Positions 32,020-44,863 of a stretch of 64,000 bases of DNA are shown here, piece after piece; position 1 is the first letter of the stretch, and the number at the start of each line of letters is the position of its first letter. The notes under the pieces are model-generated. The model made no database searches. It saw only the letters and a program-made list of their open reading frames with translations, and was not told the origin of the DNA. The position numbers were made by a program, and so were the translations under genes. The stretch covers positions 64,001-128,000 of the forward strand of contig JAJEKV010000218.1 in NCBI GenBank assembly GCA_021234155.1. Direction: 5' to 3'. The DNA is from Isoetes taiwanensis. Its lineage: Eukaryota; Streptophyta; Lycopodiopsida; Isoetales; Isoetaceae.

Positions 32020-35000
32020 CGCTGTGCTTTTTTAACGTGTTTGTTTTTAAAGTGATTTCGTATTATGGCAACCTTTCTTTGCAAATATCTGAGATAGTAT
32101 AACCCATCTACATAGGGTATATCTCTTTGCGCTCTGGTACTATAACTGTAAATTGATGGCAAAGAAAGTCATCTTTGGGATCATAATCCTCCAGCCCGAG
32201 ATACTTAGGCCTTCCTTTCTTAGGACCAACATAATGCGTTTCAGCAGCTGGAGGAGCCATCGACTTGCGAATACTACTAACCACATCATCAACTTCCTCA
32301 GGTGTTATCAAGCCTCTCCACCTAGTGTTAAAGGAATCTATCTATTGTCACCTTCCTTAACATTCATCATATACGTAATCAAACTTCACATACATATCCA
32401 GGGCTTAAGCATCAATTGAATTACTAGTTGAGAAACTTATATACCAGCTCATTCATTATAGCTATTAATTTAGTAAAGTCTAAATCAGAACTCTCCATTG
32501 ATGCTAAAGATACATCCAGAGTTTCCATGGAATGTTTTCTGGAAAGAGTATATCATTCAGGAATTAGTTTCCGAGTTGCATAAGACAGAGAAATCAACAA
32601 TGTAAGAGAATGTAAGGAAAGGGCAAAACATGCCCTTTCAAGAAGGATTGTAAGTATTTAGGTCTTCGTTCCTGCTGCAAGTATTCCATGGTCAACCCAT
32701 GGTCTTTTTTGAGTAAGGTTTTATTTATTGTTCCATGGTCAAACCATGGTCATTACTATTGTTTAATGGGACATTTTAATGATTGCCATAATCTTTGTTG
32801 TCTTCGTCCTCGCTGTCGTCGTATATTAAATGCATTAATGATGTATTTTCGATGTCTTGGTCTAACACCTTATCACTCTCCCCCACTTTTGTGTTGAGCA
32901 TAGGCTCAACACACAATTGTTTAGTGCGGTTTTTATGGGCAAAGTGCACCTCACGGAAGTTGTTGTTGAAATGTGTAATATTTTGTCTGCGTTTTCCAGC
33001 CAAGGCAAGGGTATCATCCACATATGCCTTAGATGCTTCATGCAAAAATCCTCATATAGCCATTTCTTCAAAAAGTTGTATATATTTCGAGGGAAGATGA
33101 AAGAGGATGCCTACAAAGTTGCTGCAGTAATCAATAGGCAGTACAATGTTCTGGTGGCGGCCGCAGACTCGGCAAAGGCTGGTGTCCTTACAGCATGGAG
33201 GAGGACGATTCCAGTGTCATTTACTCAGGTTGACAGATTTGGCCGGTGGATCATAGTCAAGTGGTTTGACAAAAGGGCAAGAATGGGGATTGGTTAATGT
33301 GTATGCGCATAATCGACCACGTCAGAGAGGTGCATTGTGGGCTTCTTTGCGTTCCAAATTATTGAGGTTAGGCTCCCCTGTTGCATGGATCATGGTGGGT
33401 GATTTTAACATGGTTGAGCTTAAGCAAGACAGATGTGGCAAAGTTGCAGAGATAGTGCAGGGCTTTGAACGGGAGCAATGGCACCGCTTAATGCAAGATT
33501 GTGGCTTCATAGAAGGTGAGGGTCCCTCAAGTTTTACTTGGTGTAATGGCTGGTTGGGTGGTGGTAGAGCATATGCAAGACATGATAGAGGCTACTATAA
33601 TGCTTTGGTAGCAACCCTGTTGCCTGCTTTTCATCGTGAGAACCTCTTGAATACTGCAATTTCTGACCATAATCCACAGTATTTCTCTTGCTCTCATACG
33701 GTGGTGCATGCTGCCTCTAAGACATATTTCAAGCTGAATACATTTTTCTTGAAGGATGATGATTTTGTGGCGTGTTTGTAGACAGACGTGGTTCACTTCT
33801 TTCTCTCGACACAGGGGCATGGCAGGTATCGTTGATGCTCTCACTGCTGTGAAGTCTTTTGCTAAAGGTTGGGGTCGTGAATGGGCTGCTGCTCACCGGA
33901 GCCTTCTGCTGACTCTTTATCGACAACTTGAGGCATGCAGGTCTGTTGCCCCATCAGATGGTCATGTGGAGAAGCAAATTTTGTGTAGCATTAGGCAGAT
34001 GGAATCTGAACAGGTGCACTTTGCTCGCATTAAAGCCGGGTTGCAATGGTTCAAGGAGGGAGACCGGTGTTACGGTTTTTCTTTGAGCTGCCAAAACAAG
34101 AAAGCTAGTTGCATCTCTTGAGGTCTCAGACTCGGGATGGGCGTGTTGTTTCAGATCCGGTGAGCTTAGAGGCTTTTGCATAATCACTTTTCAGCTTTCT
34201 TCACTGCTCGGCGTCTTCCCTTTCAGTCAGATTTTCAAGCAGCCTTGCTTGCTAAGGTTCATCCTATAGTCACCAATGAGCAAAGGGCCATTTTAGAGGC
34301 CGAGATCAGCCGTAATGATTTACCCGAGGCCACATTTTCTCTCAAGAGGGGCAAGTGTCCGGGGTCTTGATGGTATTCCGGTGGAGTTTTTCAGGAGTAT
34401 TGGGATTGGCTTGGTGCGGATGTGTATGATGCTTTCAGGAATTTTAAAAGACAGAGGCACGGACAAAATCCTCAACTCGGGTTGCATCTCCCTTATTCCA
34501 AAATGTAAGGATCCCTCTTCCATTTCAGATTGGCCCCATTACTTTGTTGTCCTCGTGATACAAGATCTTTGCTAAAGCTTTTGCTCGAAGCTTTTGTGGC
34601 GTGCTTTACCGAGTCCATCTCCTCCACCCGGTCGGGTTTCTTGCCTCGCCGGTGTATCTTGAATAATGTGGCAGCAGCATATGAGGGTCTCTATTGGGCT
34701 AGAATGCATGGTTACCCCATTGTATACTTGAAGCTGGATTTTACAAAAGCATATGACGGTGTTGATTGGAGTTTCGGGCAAAGGTTGCTTTTACGCCTTG
34801 GTTTTGGTGCCCGGGGCCAGAGCGGATGTTATGAAACTTCATTATTCTCTTTCGTTCTTCAGTTCTTTTCAAGGAGAACCATCAACATTTTTTCAGGTGG
34901 GACGTGGCATTCGCCAGGGCTGTCCTTTGGCACCGTTGCTTTTTACAATTGTGGCGGAGATTCTTTCTCGTATTATTCTCTCTTGCAAGTAGCGAGGAAG

Positions 35001-36892
35001 GCATCCCGCATGGTCTTCCCATGAATAATGGTTCACAAGAGATCTGTGAATCGATGCGGATGACACTTTCTTTGTTCTTAATGGTCGATGAGCGAGAATT
35101 TGCGTAATGCCATTTCCTTGTTGGACAGTTTCTCTTTGGCTTCTGGTATCTTTGTGGGGTGGCAAAAGTGTACTGCCATGTGGGCCCTAGACTCTCCAGT
35201 GCCATCTTCTGTGGTTGCATTTCCATGGAAGGTTCTTCCTCATGGGAAGGCAACTAAGCTTCTAGGCATTCCAGTTGGTATACACCTCTCATCTGGTGAT
35301 GCGTGGGATGTCATTATTAAGGGGTTGGAAAGGTTCTGGTGGTCCACGGCTAAGTTATCCATGGCTGGTCGTGTAACTGTGGCACAGTGGCACACATGTC
35401 TACATGGCATCCATCTTGCTAGCACCACAGTCAAAGATGCAGCTCATTGTTCGCACTGTCAGGAACTTCATCTGGGGTGGCACTGAAGAAGGAGCTGATG
35501 TTAAAGTTAGTTGGGCGAAGTGCATTATGCCTAAACTTTGTGGGGGGCTGGGGATGATTCACTTTCTTCTCCAGAGCAAGGTGCTGATCTCTAAGTTCAT
35601 GTGGCGGATTCTCAATAATGCTGATAATTCTCCAGGTCTGCGTCTCATTCACCAGTCTTTACAGAGGTGCATTTCCTTTGGCTCTCCATCCATTAAGCCT
35701 CTCCTCCCATAGGCATTATTCTATCCACTTTCTCCATATCCTAATGCATCTCCTTTCCTCAAGGGGTTGCTAGCTGCTTGGGAGACTGCGGCGCACTTTG
35801 TTTCAGTTCCATCCAATGGCCCCCACGCATCCCTGACCCGGTTGTTGGTGGATCCCTTTGGGTGACGGTCATGCAGATTGTCCCCTGGTCTCTTCTGTCC
35901 ATCCATTGACGCAACGTCGGTGGCGAGCAGCAGGTGTGCTCACGGTATCTGCATGGTATAATAAAACAAGATTGTTGACGTGGAATGAGTTCAAATTGAA
36001 GTTCCTTCTCCTTCGTTGGGACTGGAGCATTTGGGAAAACGTAGCTGCTACACTTCCTCCACACCCACAAGACGGGCTCCCCCTCTGGGTGGTTCATGAT
36101 GTTGTTCGGGAGGAGCACCCCGTGCACTTTCGATGTATGTGGTCTGCTTCATCCTGAGGTGTTGCCTCCATCGCCAAAGTGGCCTTTAGTTATCCCCGAG
36201 CCTCATCGTAAAGCAGTCTGGCGATGGGTATGGGATAAATTGCTTCATCCTAAGCTATCCATTTTATGGTGGCAGATCACTCATAGATGCGTGCGGGTAA
36301 ACACTGTTGTTCATCGATTTCGGCCCAGAAGTCTCGTGGATCTGCCCTCTTTGCACGCAGAGGGATGAGACAATTGAGCCTTCGCTTTTCTTGTGTCACC
36401 ATGTTCGACCTACTTGGCAGTGGCTTCTGAGTCTTTTCCATTGTGACTTGAATAGTCAGCAGGTCCTTTTATCAGTCTATCCTAGTTCTTGGGACAAGTT
36501 GGCAAAGAGGGCTTTCCACTTAGCATCTGCTTGGATCATCTGGTCCATCTGGAAGAGACGAAATCTCTTCATCTTCAAGGGACGACTCTTTTCGGATACG
36601 CCAAGTGCTTAGCGATGCCCGTGAGTCGCATTGTGAAGGCGCACAAATGTTCTTCCTTGAAGGATGACATCAAAAGTGTCATTTGGGAGCAATATCTTCA
36701 GATTCACACCTACTCATAGCAAACAGTTGTGCTCATGGTGATCTGTAGTCTCTGCTTTTTTATGTTATGTATGTGGTGGGTAGTGTTGCTCTAGTGGATA
36801 TCTTCTCCACTGGGGTTTTGAGTCCCCATATACTCTTTGTATTCTTTTGAGTAATAAAGGTCCACGTTCATCAAAAAAAAAAAAAAAAAAAA
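32020..36892 (+). mobile_element. Second L1-type LINE, decayed, 12-bp TSD
   Basis: Bounded by CTTGTGAACAAA at 32008-32019 and 36893-36904, with 20 A residues (36873-36892) before the right copy. Endonuclease and RT domains occupy 33080-36720. The first ~1.05 kb (32020-33070) shows no LINE ORF1 and contains unrelated minus-strand frames, so the 5' end may be chimeric or carry an older insertion. Unlike the LINE at 12.2-16.4 kb, the coding region is interrupted many times. Confidence 0.8.
33080..36720 (+). pseudogene. LINE ORF2: endonuclease, RT, zf-RVT (many frameshifts)
   Basis: Blocks in order: SAKAGVLTAWRR and DRFGRWIIVKWFDKR, EWGLVNVYAHN, VGDFNMVE and ISDHNPQ of the endonuclease; then GLDGIPVEFF, NSGCISLIPKCKD, GFLPRRCILNNV, YLKLDFTKAYDGVDW (motif A), GIRQGCPLAPLLF (motif B) and DADDTFFVLN (motif C, normally FADD) of the reverse transcriptase; then KLLGIPVG, and a zf-RVT region with HPKLSILWWQITHRC and CPLC...FLCHHV near 36200-36420, ending IIWSIWKRRNLF. 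The blocks are spread over all three frames with at least six shifts, so the copy is dead. Confidence 0.85.
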
Positions 36893-36904
36893 CTTGTGAA
36901 CAAA
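36893..36904. repeat. LINE target-site duplication, right
   Basis: CTTGTGAACAAA directly after the 20-A tail, inside the unknown minus-strand frame. Confidence 0.75.
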
Positions 36905-38699
36905 GCAAGATCTGGAAAGTCTTCTTGCAAGATTTATTCGGGTCAAAGTTGATGATGATATCCTTGGAAGAATTAGTTGGAGTGAGAATATAATGGAGGA
37001 GTTTGCAATAGCGGGCTTGATCGTATATAAGACGCTTGGGACTATATTGAGCAACATTTATAAACATTTGTAGGTTGTGTAAGATATCATTGTTAGACTC
37101 CCAATGGGTACCTTTGATGATGGCCCAATTAGGCAACTGTTTGAGTGATGTAGTATGCCATGATAAGCGTCGTTGGAATCTCGGATCAAAGGTAGGATCA
37201 TCTTGTATATGTTGAGGTGCTTTGGCAAAGTTGTAACGGATTTCATCAACCTGCAAAAGTTTATCCCGCCAAGTTGTATCTTCAACCTGTGTATACAGTG
37301 GCATGTCAGAAAAGATATCATCATAGTGTATTGAATCTGAGTCTTTAAGAAACATGTCGATTTTCTGCATAAGGACAGTAGGAATGAGATTGCGTATTTC
37401 TTTCCATTCAGAAGATGTGAGAATTTGCCAATTTATGAGATCAAAAGGCCGAGGAGCATGAGAATTTGCTGAATATAAAGTTGTGTGCTCTAGCTGGAAT
37501 GATAAAAATTTGACCCAAATTTTATAATCTTCATTGTACTGAATTTTTAAACTGATGGTTTGAAGTAGGGAGTCTTGAACATCCCGAAGATGGGTCATCA
37601 ACTCTTTATCGGCAGCGGGTAAAACCAATGAGTTGCTCATATCATTAGATTGTAATGGACGACACTGCTTGATCTTTAAAGGAGGTCGCGGCTCTAAGTC
37701 CGCTACCGATTCATAAATGATTTGTTGTGATGAGGAATAGTAAGAAAGAATATAACCGATACTGTCAACAGCCCATTCGTGACATAGAACAGGGTCTTCG
37801 ATGGTAAGATCATGGCGATAAATTGCAGTAATAAGTTGAACTCTTTCTGGATATATCATCTGTTTCCATAAGTTAGAAAATTGTTGAACAATGATTGGTG
37901 TGCACAAGGGGGGTGCACCTAATATGCACGTATGGTTCAAGAGCGTGAACGTAAAGGGTTTTTTTATTGCATTAGTCGAATCGTGATCACGGCCGAAGTT
38001 CTCATCTGATATCACTCTTCATTTTGCAAACTTTGAACGTGAAGGGAGCATAGGCGGAAGGAGAGATCCGTGAGGTGGTCGATTTGGGCCTCTGGTCTGA
38101 TTTATGATGGTGGTTTCGAGTTTATGACTGAGTACTTGATCTTGCTTATAGCAGCTAGTCTAAATGATGTTAAACATAAAGTCTTTATAAGGATGATGAT
38201 CTCTTCGTTTAATCGCAGCACCCTATGTTGAATATTAACCTTTTGCTCCTTACATGCAGGGATTTATACAAGTGTTCCTTGAAAAAGATACTATTGATCA
38301 GGGTTACGATGGCTACTGCAACAATGTTCTTTCGTCGCTGGTGGAGTCCGATTTTCTAAACAAGTAATCGGGTTAGAACTATTTATTATGTTGCATATGT
38401 CAAGTTCATGAAAATGGAGATTTTGTACTTATTCATGTGCTTTAGATGAGAAGCGAGTGTTCTCTTCTTCCTATTTGTCTACTTCACTTTTATGCGCAGA
38501 TAAAAAGTGATTTTTCTCTTTTTCTTATGTCTCTACTTTCTTTCTGTGTCAATGCATTTCAAGGCATAACACTTACTGAAGTATATATGTCTGCAATGTT
38601 AAATTACTTTGCTTTGCTTGTTGGGATGCTTTGAAGTGCAGGGCATACTTAGCATCTATTATTATCTGATCTATATATGTTCTTATGTTTTGCGCTTAT

Positions 38700-38970
38700 C
38701 CGACCGTCCGTTCGAGATCCGACGGCTCACGTGGGTTTGGGACGTATCCTACGGCCCAGATGGCCTGGGAGTTTACATATAATATGTGTACCATGGTCCT
38801 ACGGTCCAGATTGATCTGATCCTGACCGTCGGTCCGAGATCCGACGGCTCACGTGGCTTGGGGACACATCCTACGGTCCACGTGGCTTTGGGAATTATAT
38901 GTAATAGATCCTACGGCTCATATTGCTTTTATATGGTGAGATCTTGATCGTTGATCGAGTCTAAGATCCT
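38700..38970. repeat. GATCCGACGGCTCACGTGG tandem repeats
   Basis: Three imperfect copies of a 60-120-bp unit containing CCGAGATCCGACGGCTCACGTGG and ATCCTACGG. A related fragment (AGATCCGACGACTG) occurs near 62190. The CACGTG core matches a G-box, but here it is part of a repeat and need not be regulatory. Confidence 0.65.
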
Positions 38971-39017
38971 AAGGCTCATTGCTCGTTCCTTAAGGAAAGG
39001 CTTTTAAAAATTTTATG

Positions 39018-39085
39018 TTATTAGGGGGATTCGAACCCTGGTCCTCACCCCCCCAAACCCCCCACTCTAACCACTAATATACTTA
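39018..39085 (-). mobile_element. tRNA-derived SINE head
   Basis: On the minus strand, TTAGTGGTTAGAGTGGGG (A-box-like) is followed about 30 bases later by GGGTTCGAATCCCCC (B box with T-arm pairing). Together these are a pol III promoter of tRNA type. The cloverleaf is incomplete, so this is a SINE rather than a functional tRNA gene. Confidence 0.55.
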
Positions 39086-39114
39086 AGGGTAATGTTGTAA
39101 TTAAGATAAAATAG

Positions 39115-39560
39115 ACTATAATATTCTAGGATGTTTTGAAAGTTTCAAAATGTTCCAGAAAGTTCTAAAATGTTCTAGAAATTTCTAGAATGCAAGGGAA
39201 TCCAGGAGAATTAAAGGGAATATAAAGAAAATCTCATAAATTGTAAGAGAATCTAGGAAAATATGCAAGTCTAACGGAATCTCTTAAAATCTAATTGAAT
39301 CTAAGGGAATCTTCATAATATCTAAGGGAATGTAAGAAAATCTTGATGAAATCTTAGAGTTTTTTTAAGATTTTGCAAAGAGCGACGATAGAATGTTCTT
39401 TCATAACAAAGGTGTACTCTAAAAATAGAAAATGCTTTAAAAATGTTGCACAGATCCAAAATAGATTATTTTAGAAGGTTTTAAATGCTCATGGGTAAGC
39501 ACCTCAATCAAAATAGAAAATTCTAAGAGAATCTAGGAGAATCTAAGAGAATCTCAGTAG
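39115..39560. repeat. Degenerate GAATCTAAG / GTTCTAGAA repeats
   Basis: Repeated variants of TCTAGAATGTTC in the first third and of (A)GAATCTAAGGGAATC in the rest. No coding potential. Confidence 0.6.
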
Positions 39561-40782
39561 AATCGTTGGTTATCTAGAGCACTATAGGGCCTTGCACCGT
39601 CTAAAACTGGAACAATGCGCCGTAGGACGTATTAATTTTTTTGTCTATGTATATCATTATAAATGACATAATTCTAATGTTACAGAGTCGTGATAATCTG
39701 GTCAGAGGGTCTTATGGCACTAGGAATGTTGGGAAGCATTTCATATTATCCCTTGCTAGAGTACACAAGCATTCAATAGGTGCTATCTTCGAAAATGCTT
39801 TTTGCTTCTGCCTACGTATTGGAAGGTATTCTTTTGTAGCCCTAAAAAGAGATGGGTTCAGTTATTGTTAATTTAAAAAACATGTTCTGAGCGTATTTAA
39901 AAACAGGTCTCAGCTTATCCTTGCTATCAAACATTGTGCGCCCATGGCTCCATCTTGCTAGAAACGCTTTCTTGAGTATTTGCTATCCCTATGATGCTCC
40001 TTACATGCTGCTTTGTGCATTCACTATGATCTACACTTGGATGGGATACTACTATCTCTTTCGAAAGATAATTAACAGAGACACCTAGATGGAATTGTGG
40101 TTAGGGTCCTTAATGCATTTCTGAGGCAGTCAGCTTTGTTGAAATCTCTATTAATTTGTTTTTGTCTGTTGTGATTATCAGATAGTCTGCAAGAATCCAT
40201 ATTTGTAGACAGACGTGAAGCCAAAATAGGCGAAGTGATTGCTTCATTGAAGTCCCTTTGTGCAGCGAAACATCCAGATGTAAGGGTCTTCAACTCTTCA
40301 TATCCAAGCTTGGGGCTTTTTCCAAATTTTTTGATCCGTGCATTATTTGCATATAACACTTTCATTTCCCTTTTGCAGATAATATTGCAGAGTAGAGAGG
40401 TATCATCACGGGCCCTTATCTTTTAGTTTCGTGCCTCTTTTGGTTCTGTCATCTACACCATCAATGGCAAAATAATTGCTTGCCGTCTTTGCCTACTTCT
40501 GAAGATGGCAGTGAGAGGTATTTTTTACTCTTTTTCTTTTTGTACATCAAGCGTCTTTGAATAGGCAATGAAGGTAGAATATTTGTCTAGTTTACTTTAT
40601 GCTTTAATCTGATGATTTTTGCATCGTTGGAAATGCAAATGGACATGAATCTTTTGTTTGATCTTTGCATGTCTTTCCTTTTTAATACGGAAACTGTAGT
40701 TGTTAATAATGTGTCTCGCTGTCAAACCCTGAGTTGTGTTGCATTTGTGTTTCATTTTTGTCTTGTTTGTGTTTGAATCATG

Positions 40783-41339
40783 CATTAGAGGAAATATGAG
40801 ATCACATTTTGTCCCATTAAGGGATGCTTAAAATGCCATGTCAGCTTTTTAAACTGTCCAAAGAGAAGAGCTCCAGTATATCTCATTCCAGTATTATGTG
40901 GCAGCCTGTAATTAATGCAGCTGCAACTAACTTCTGTAGTATCATTTTTTCATTATAACTTTTGATCCAGAACTCCGATTCAAAAATTTTTTGTAGCAAT
41001 GGATTCGCCTTCACAAGATCTATCTAGTGATAACCAATTCATACATCTTTTACGATATAAATATATAAGAAATAAGCAAAAAATCATATTTTTTTAAGGT
41101 TAACGCATATGACCATATTGAAATACATCATAACCATATATCATTAGAAAGATCTTTTCATTCCGCATCTAATGCAACAAACGCCGCAACATTTTGACAA
41201 GTGGATCAAAAGTTATGGGGGAAAAACAACAGCAATGAAGTTGTTGGTGCTGCATTAATTGCAGTTAATAGAGGGTAGCCATTCCATTGGAGGATTCTTA
41301 TGGGGATAAAATGAGATCTCAAATTTCCTCTAATGTATG
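40783..41339. mobile_element. MITE with ~45-bp terminal inverted repeats
   Basis: The left end CATTAGAGGAAATATGAGATC matches in reverse complement the right end, finishing TTTCCTCTAATG, and the pairing continues through CATTTTGTCCC/GGGGATAAAATG. The interior is non-coding. The target duplication is not clear. It lies immediately before an exon-like segment. Confidence 0.6.
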
Positions 41340-42594
41340 TCATGTTGCAGATGCTACTCGAAGCCTGGAAGCTCATGGCAATTCTGAGTTTGTAAAAGAT
41401 TATGCTAACGACATGTTTAGCTGGAAAAGGTGAGCAGAGCCTCCCTTGGATGAGCAGCTGGCTTAAAACACATTGTGACCACCAGAATTGCCGAAGCTTT
41501 ATGGATACGAAAAGGACTTTAGATAAAGGATTTTACAGAACAGTAACACGTTATTATTTATCCTTTTTGAGTAAGGATGGAGATGAGAAAATTAGAGAAG
41601 ACAAAAAACCTCATTTTGTTGTCCAAATGGATACTGAAAACCCATCACTTCCAAGAAACAATGCTTTGATTATTATTTTGAGACTCTCTTGTTGATATTC
41701 TCAGTTTCTGGCAGACTAGTGCTCTATTTTACATCCGCCTAATAAAGTCTTGTGTGCTTGTGTCTGCACAGGTTACAGGGGACATCAGAGCTATCTTTTA
41801 TGATCCTGGCTGATGCTGCCTCCTTTATGCATGTTTCAATGCTTCTATTATTGTCAACAACATGCTCCAGATACCCTTCATCATTTCTCTTTCTATGCAA
41901 GACAATGACCATTCAGCTTCCATGTTATTATTTTTCTTCTCAAGTTGGCTCGGATGGACCTGCAGAAGGTTGGGCGTAGATAATTTTAGCACAAGTATAG
42001 GACAGCGACATATAATGTGTGTCTGAACCATGTTTATTACAGCTAAATGAAATGATGATGATAATTAAGAATAATGTATAGATTAAATGGCGAATAGATT
42101 ATAGTGCAGACATGTCTTTTACCATATTATTATTGCTGCTGAAAGTAATATGAGCTGTAATAATCAGAAACATCAGATTTATCTGCGACAGAATTAAGTT
42201 GATACAGCAGCATAGTGTAATATATGGAAATGACTTATGAATATATAATGTACATGTTATGGTGGCCTCTGTATTTTCCGTTGTAAGGCTACCAGATATT
42301 GGTTCATGGGGGTGTATGATACCACATAGTTATTGGTAGAATGATAGATGGAGACAATAGCATATGGCATGTCAGGCTCTTTAATAATCATGTAGAGATC
42401 ATAATGATTGCTGGTATTGGTAGAGCAGCATTGCTTAAACACTGACTGCATATAATGACATCCACCTTTTGCTAAAAAGGAATCTATATATGTTGCTAGA
42501 TATGTCTTTGTAAAACATCATTAAAGGCCATTATTTGCATGTCTCTAAACTCGAGCCATACAATAATACCTTTAAGAAGCAATACCTTTCCTAT

Positions 42595-42760
42595 TTAACC
42601 TTATTTCAATCCCTTCAATACCATATATCTTTCCCTATTTCAATACCATATTTCAATACCATAGTTCTCATAGTTCAATACCATATTTCAATACCATAGT
42701 TCTCATATTTTCCTATTTCAATACCATATTTCAATATCATAGTTCTCGTACATCATTCTA
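42595..42760. repeat. TTTCAATACCATA minisatellite
   Basis: About eight imperfect copies of (C/T)ATTTCAATACCATA, some followed by GTTCTCATA. Confidence 0.8.
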
Positions 42761-43069
42761 AGTTCTAAGCTATTTCATTCTAATATCATTCTAATAGCAT
42801 TCTAAGCTAGTTCTCAAGTCCAATGGTGTGATGGGATAAATATTTCGATTATTCACCTCCTCTGTTGCATAGACCCAGTGATCAATGTGCCATGTTTACC
42901 CTGGAACGTGACCAACTCAACGTGACCAAGGTCCATGGGGGTCCATGCAAGCATATGTGGCCTCTAAATGGAACCCTAGACCTATGTCCTCACAAAAGGT
43001 ACAAAGTTGAAAAGGGATTATATAATTTGGCACAATCAATCGTAAATCTACGGATAGGGGCTATAATGT

Positions 43070-43230
43070 ATGTTAATTCGAAAACCCGTATGGTATGGGT
43101 TTTTCTACTCCAAAAAGCCGTATACAGGGGTTTTTCTGTGACCCCTCGAACGCACATGCCGTCTGTCCATATATAGAGGTGCGCCCCCCGGGATTTGCCC
43201 CCTTTTCTAAAATCAATGGCTAACAAAAGA
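43070..43230 (+). promoter_or_regulatory. Promoter-like leader with hairpin and TATA box
   Basis: AAAACCC...GGGTTTT (from 43081) can form a hairpin, followed by GTGACCCCTCGAACG and then CCATATATAGAGG (TATA core near 43169-43175). A short frame beginning ATGGCTAAC (43216) stops after about a dozen codons. It resembles the start of an unidentified mobile element on the plus strand, not the family A module itself. Confidence 0.3.
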
Positions 43231-44863
43231 TTGCACTCTAGAAATACTCTTTAGTACGCTTGGATGAATACAACCACCAAATCATATGAAAACCTTTGAG
43301 AAAATAGTACAAAAACATAAAAAAAAACCCCCTTTTATAATGCTAGCTATTGGTCTGGTGATTTTGCAAGCACGGTTGGCATGAGGAGGTTTCTAGAAGC
43401 TGCAAGTTGGAGGCATGTCCGGCTAAGGCACGCTTCAGGAGCTTGGAGTTCTGCTGACTGATTCACGTGTTGTATTATTTATTTTCAGAGCAATGTAGAA
43501 CTTCTATAGCAGGGTTTCCAATTGTTTTTTCAATACCACTTTCTGTCACATTTTGTTAATTAGTATCCAGCAAATCCGCTTAAAAATATTTTGTATTTCA
43601 TTTTTGTTTCCCTTTGCACTTCTTAAGAATGATGCGATTCAACTTGCATGGGAATATGGCTATCAAAGCTTAAAAAGATGCACCAATGCAGGATACGACA
43701 AGCTTGTCTATGTATGCAGTTTCAAAACTGCTGTCCAAATCTCTAATGAAGGTTGCCATGAAAAAATTCAAACAACTGTGCTGCGCCAAAGGATTCTGGA
43801 AAAAAAAAAACACGGACTCAGCTAGTCTAGTCATCAAATCTACTAGCCAATCACACTACCTTAGTCAATCCTTCAGTAGTTTTATCGTTCCGTACAATAA
43901 CTGAGCTCATTAAAGACGGTGCATTCCTATTACATTCTCTAAACATCAGAGATCAAACTATTGAAACCAATACGTTATCTTTTGTGGCCTAAAGACCATG
44001 AGTGAGTTATGCAAGTCTGTATGTACGTACAGCCCTTAATCTTTAAGTTACCCCTAGGTTCTTAAGGTAACATTAACTTAAGTGGATATATTCTTTACGT
44101 ACAGCCATTCCTATTTATGTAGGGAGACAGCAATAGAAGAGATAATAGAACATAGACCATTCATAGACTTAAAAAATCATTCTTCTCCTATTTTCCTATA
44201 ACAGACTCCTCCTTAGATATAAGAAACAGAATACTTGGCTATTTTCTAGCCCTATCTTCCTGATTTTTAACTTATATTTGGTTGCATCCATATGTGGTCT
44301 TTACTTTTGTTCCTGTGATATTTATTTCAGAGTTATTCCTGTACATTCCATTTATGTTGTTAAACTACTGAGGTATTTTCAGCTTAGAAATGCTTCCATA
44401 AGCAATGCTTGAACCATATCCAAAAAGGTATTTTACTGTCATTTAATTAAGTGGACAAAACAAGATCAACAATAATAGATATATAGATATCCAGAGAAAA
44501 AACCAAGTTTTTTGAAGCCTCATACATATGATCTGATATATGCTTTGTATTCTGTGGCCACAGAGTAAAATCAGCAAAATATTCTCTATACTCATAACTT
44601 ACAGTTTATGTAGCTATAAGAGTACTATTGTTTGTTGAGCAAAAACATGAACTATAACTTCAACAGAAATACCATAAGTCTTTAAAATATTTATGCTTCC
44701 CTAGGAAGGCGTCCACTTAATTTGCACTTCACCGCACTATTTGGTATTGAGAATTTTTGGACTATTCTTGAGCTTGTAATATTGATCCACACATCCTTCC
44801 TCGAGCTAAAACACTTCATAACAAAGCAAAAACAAAGACATTGGGAAAAGAAAAACCATGTAC

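Larger units (their letters stand above)
31931..38015 (-). pseudogene. Unknown ~400-codon ORF split by a LINE
   Basis: The minus-strand frame is open from an ATG at 38015 to the LINE tail at 36893. It then reads into the tail as Phe codons. If the LINE (32020-36892) and one copy of its 12-bp target duplication are ignored, the same frame continues from about 32007 for some 25 codons and stops at TAA 31931-31933. The total is about 400 residues. Visible blocks include ILGAPPLCTPIIVQQFSNLW, EWAVDSIGYILSYYSSSQQ, HAPRPFDLINWQILTSSEW and RRLSWHTTSLKQLPNWAI. The composition is rich in Leu, Ile, Gln and His without zinc-finger or transmembrane features. I do not recognise the family. It could be a host gene or part of another mobile element. 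Confidence 0.5.
38261..41980 (+). other. Scattered exon-like segments, unknown gene
   Basis: Several short open segments have plausible splice borders. 38261-38363 reads FIQVFLEKDTIDQGYDGYCN (acceptor ATGCAG, donor AA|GTAATC). Around 40187-40285 a frame reads SIFVDRREAKIGEVIASLKS. 41351-41429 reads LEAHGNSEFVKDYANDMFSW, between TTGCAG and AAAAG|GTGAGC. Another begins at 41772 after CACAG. A MITE sits between two of them. They could be exons of one multi-exon host gene or remnants of it. I do not recognise the product, and continuity of frame was not established. Confidence 0.3.

Noticed and set aside
32776-33045. Minus-strand frame with AYVDDTLALAG as a reverse transcriptase
   Set aside because: YVDD alone is not enough; no motif A, GxPxG or other RT block surrounds it, and it lies in the non-LINE 5' segment of the second LINE.
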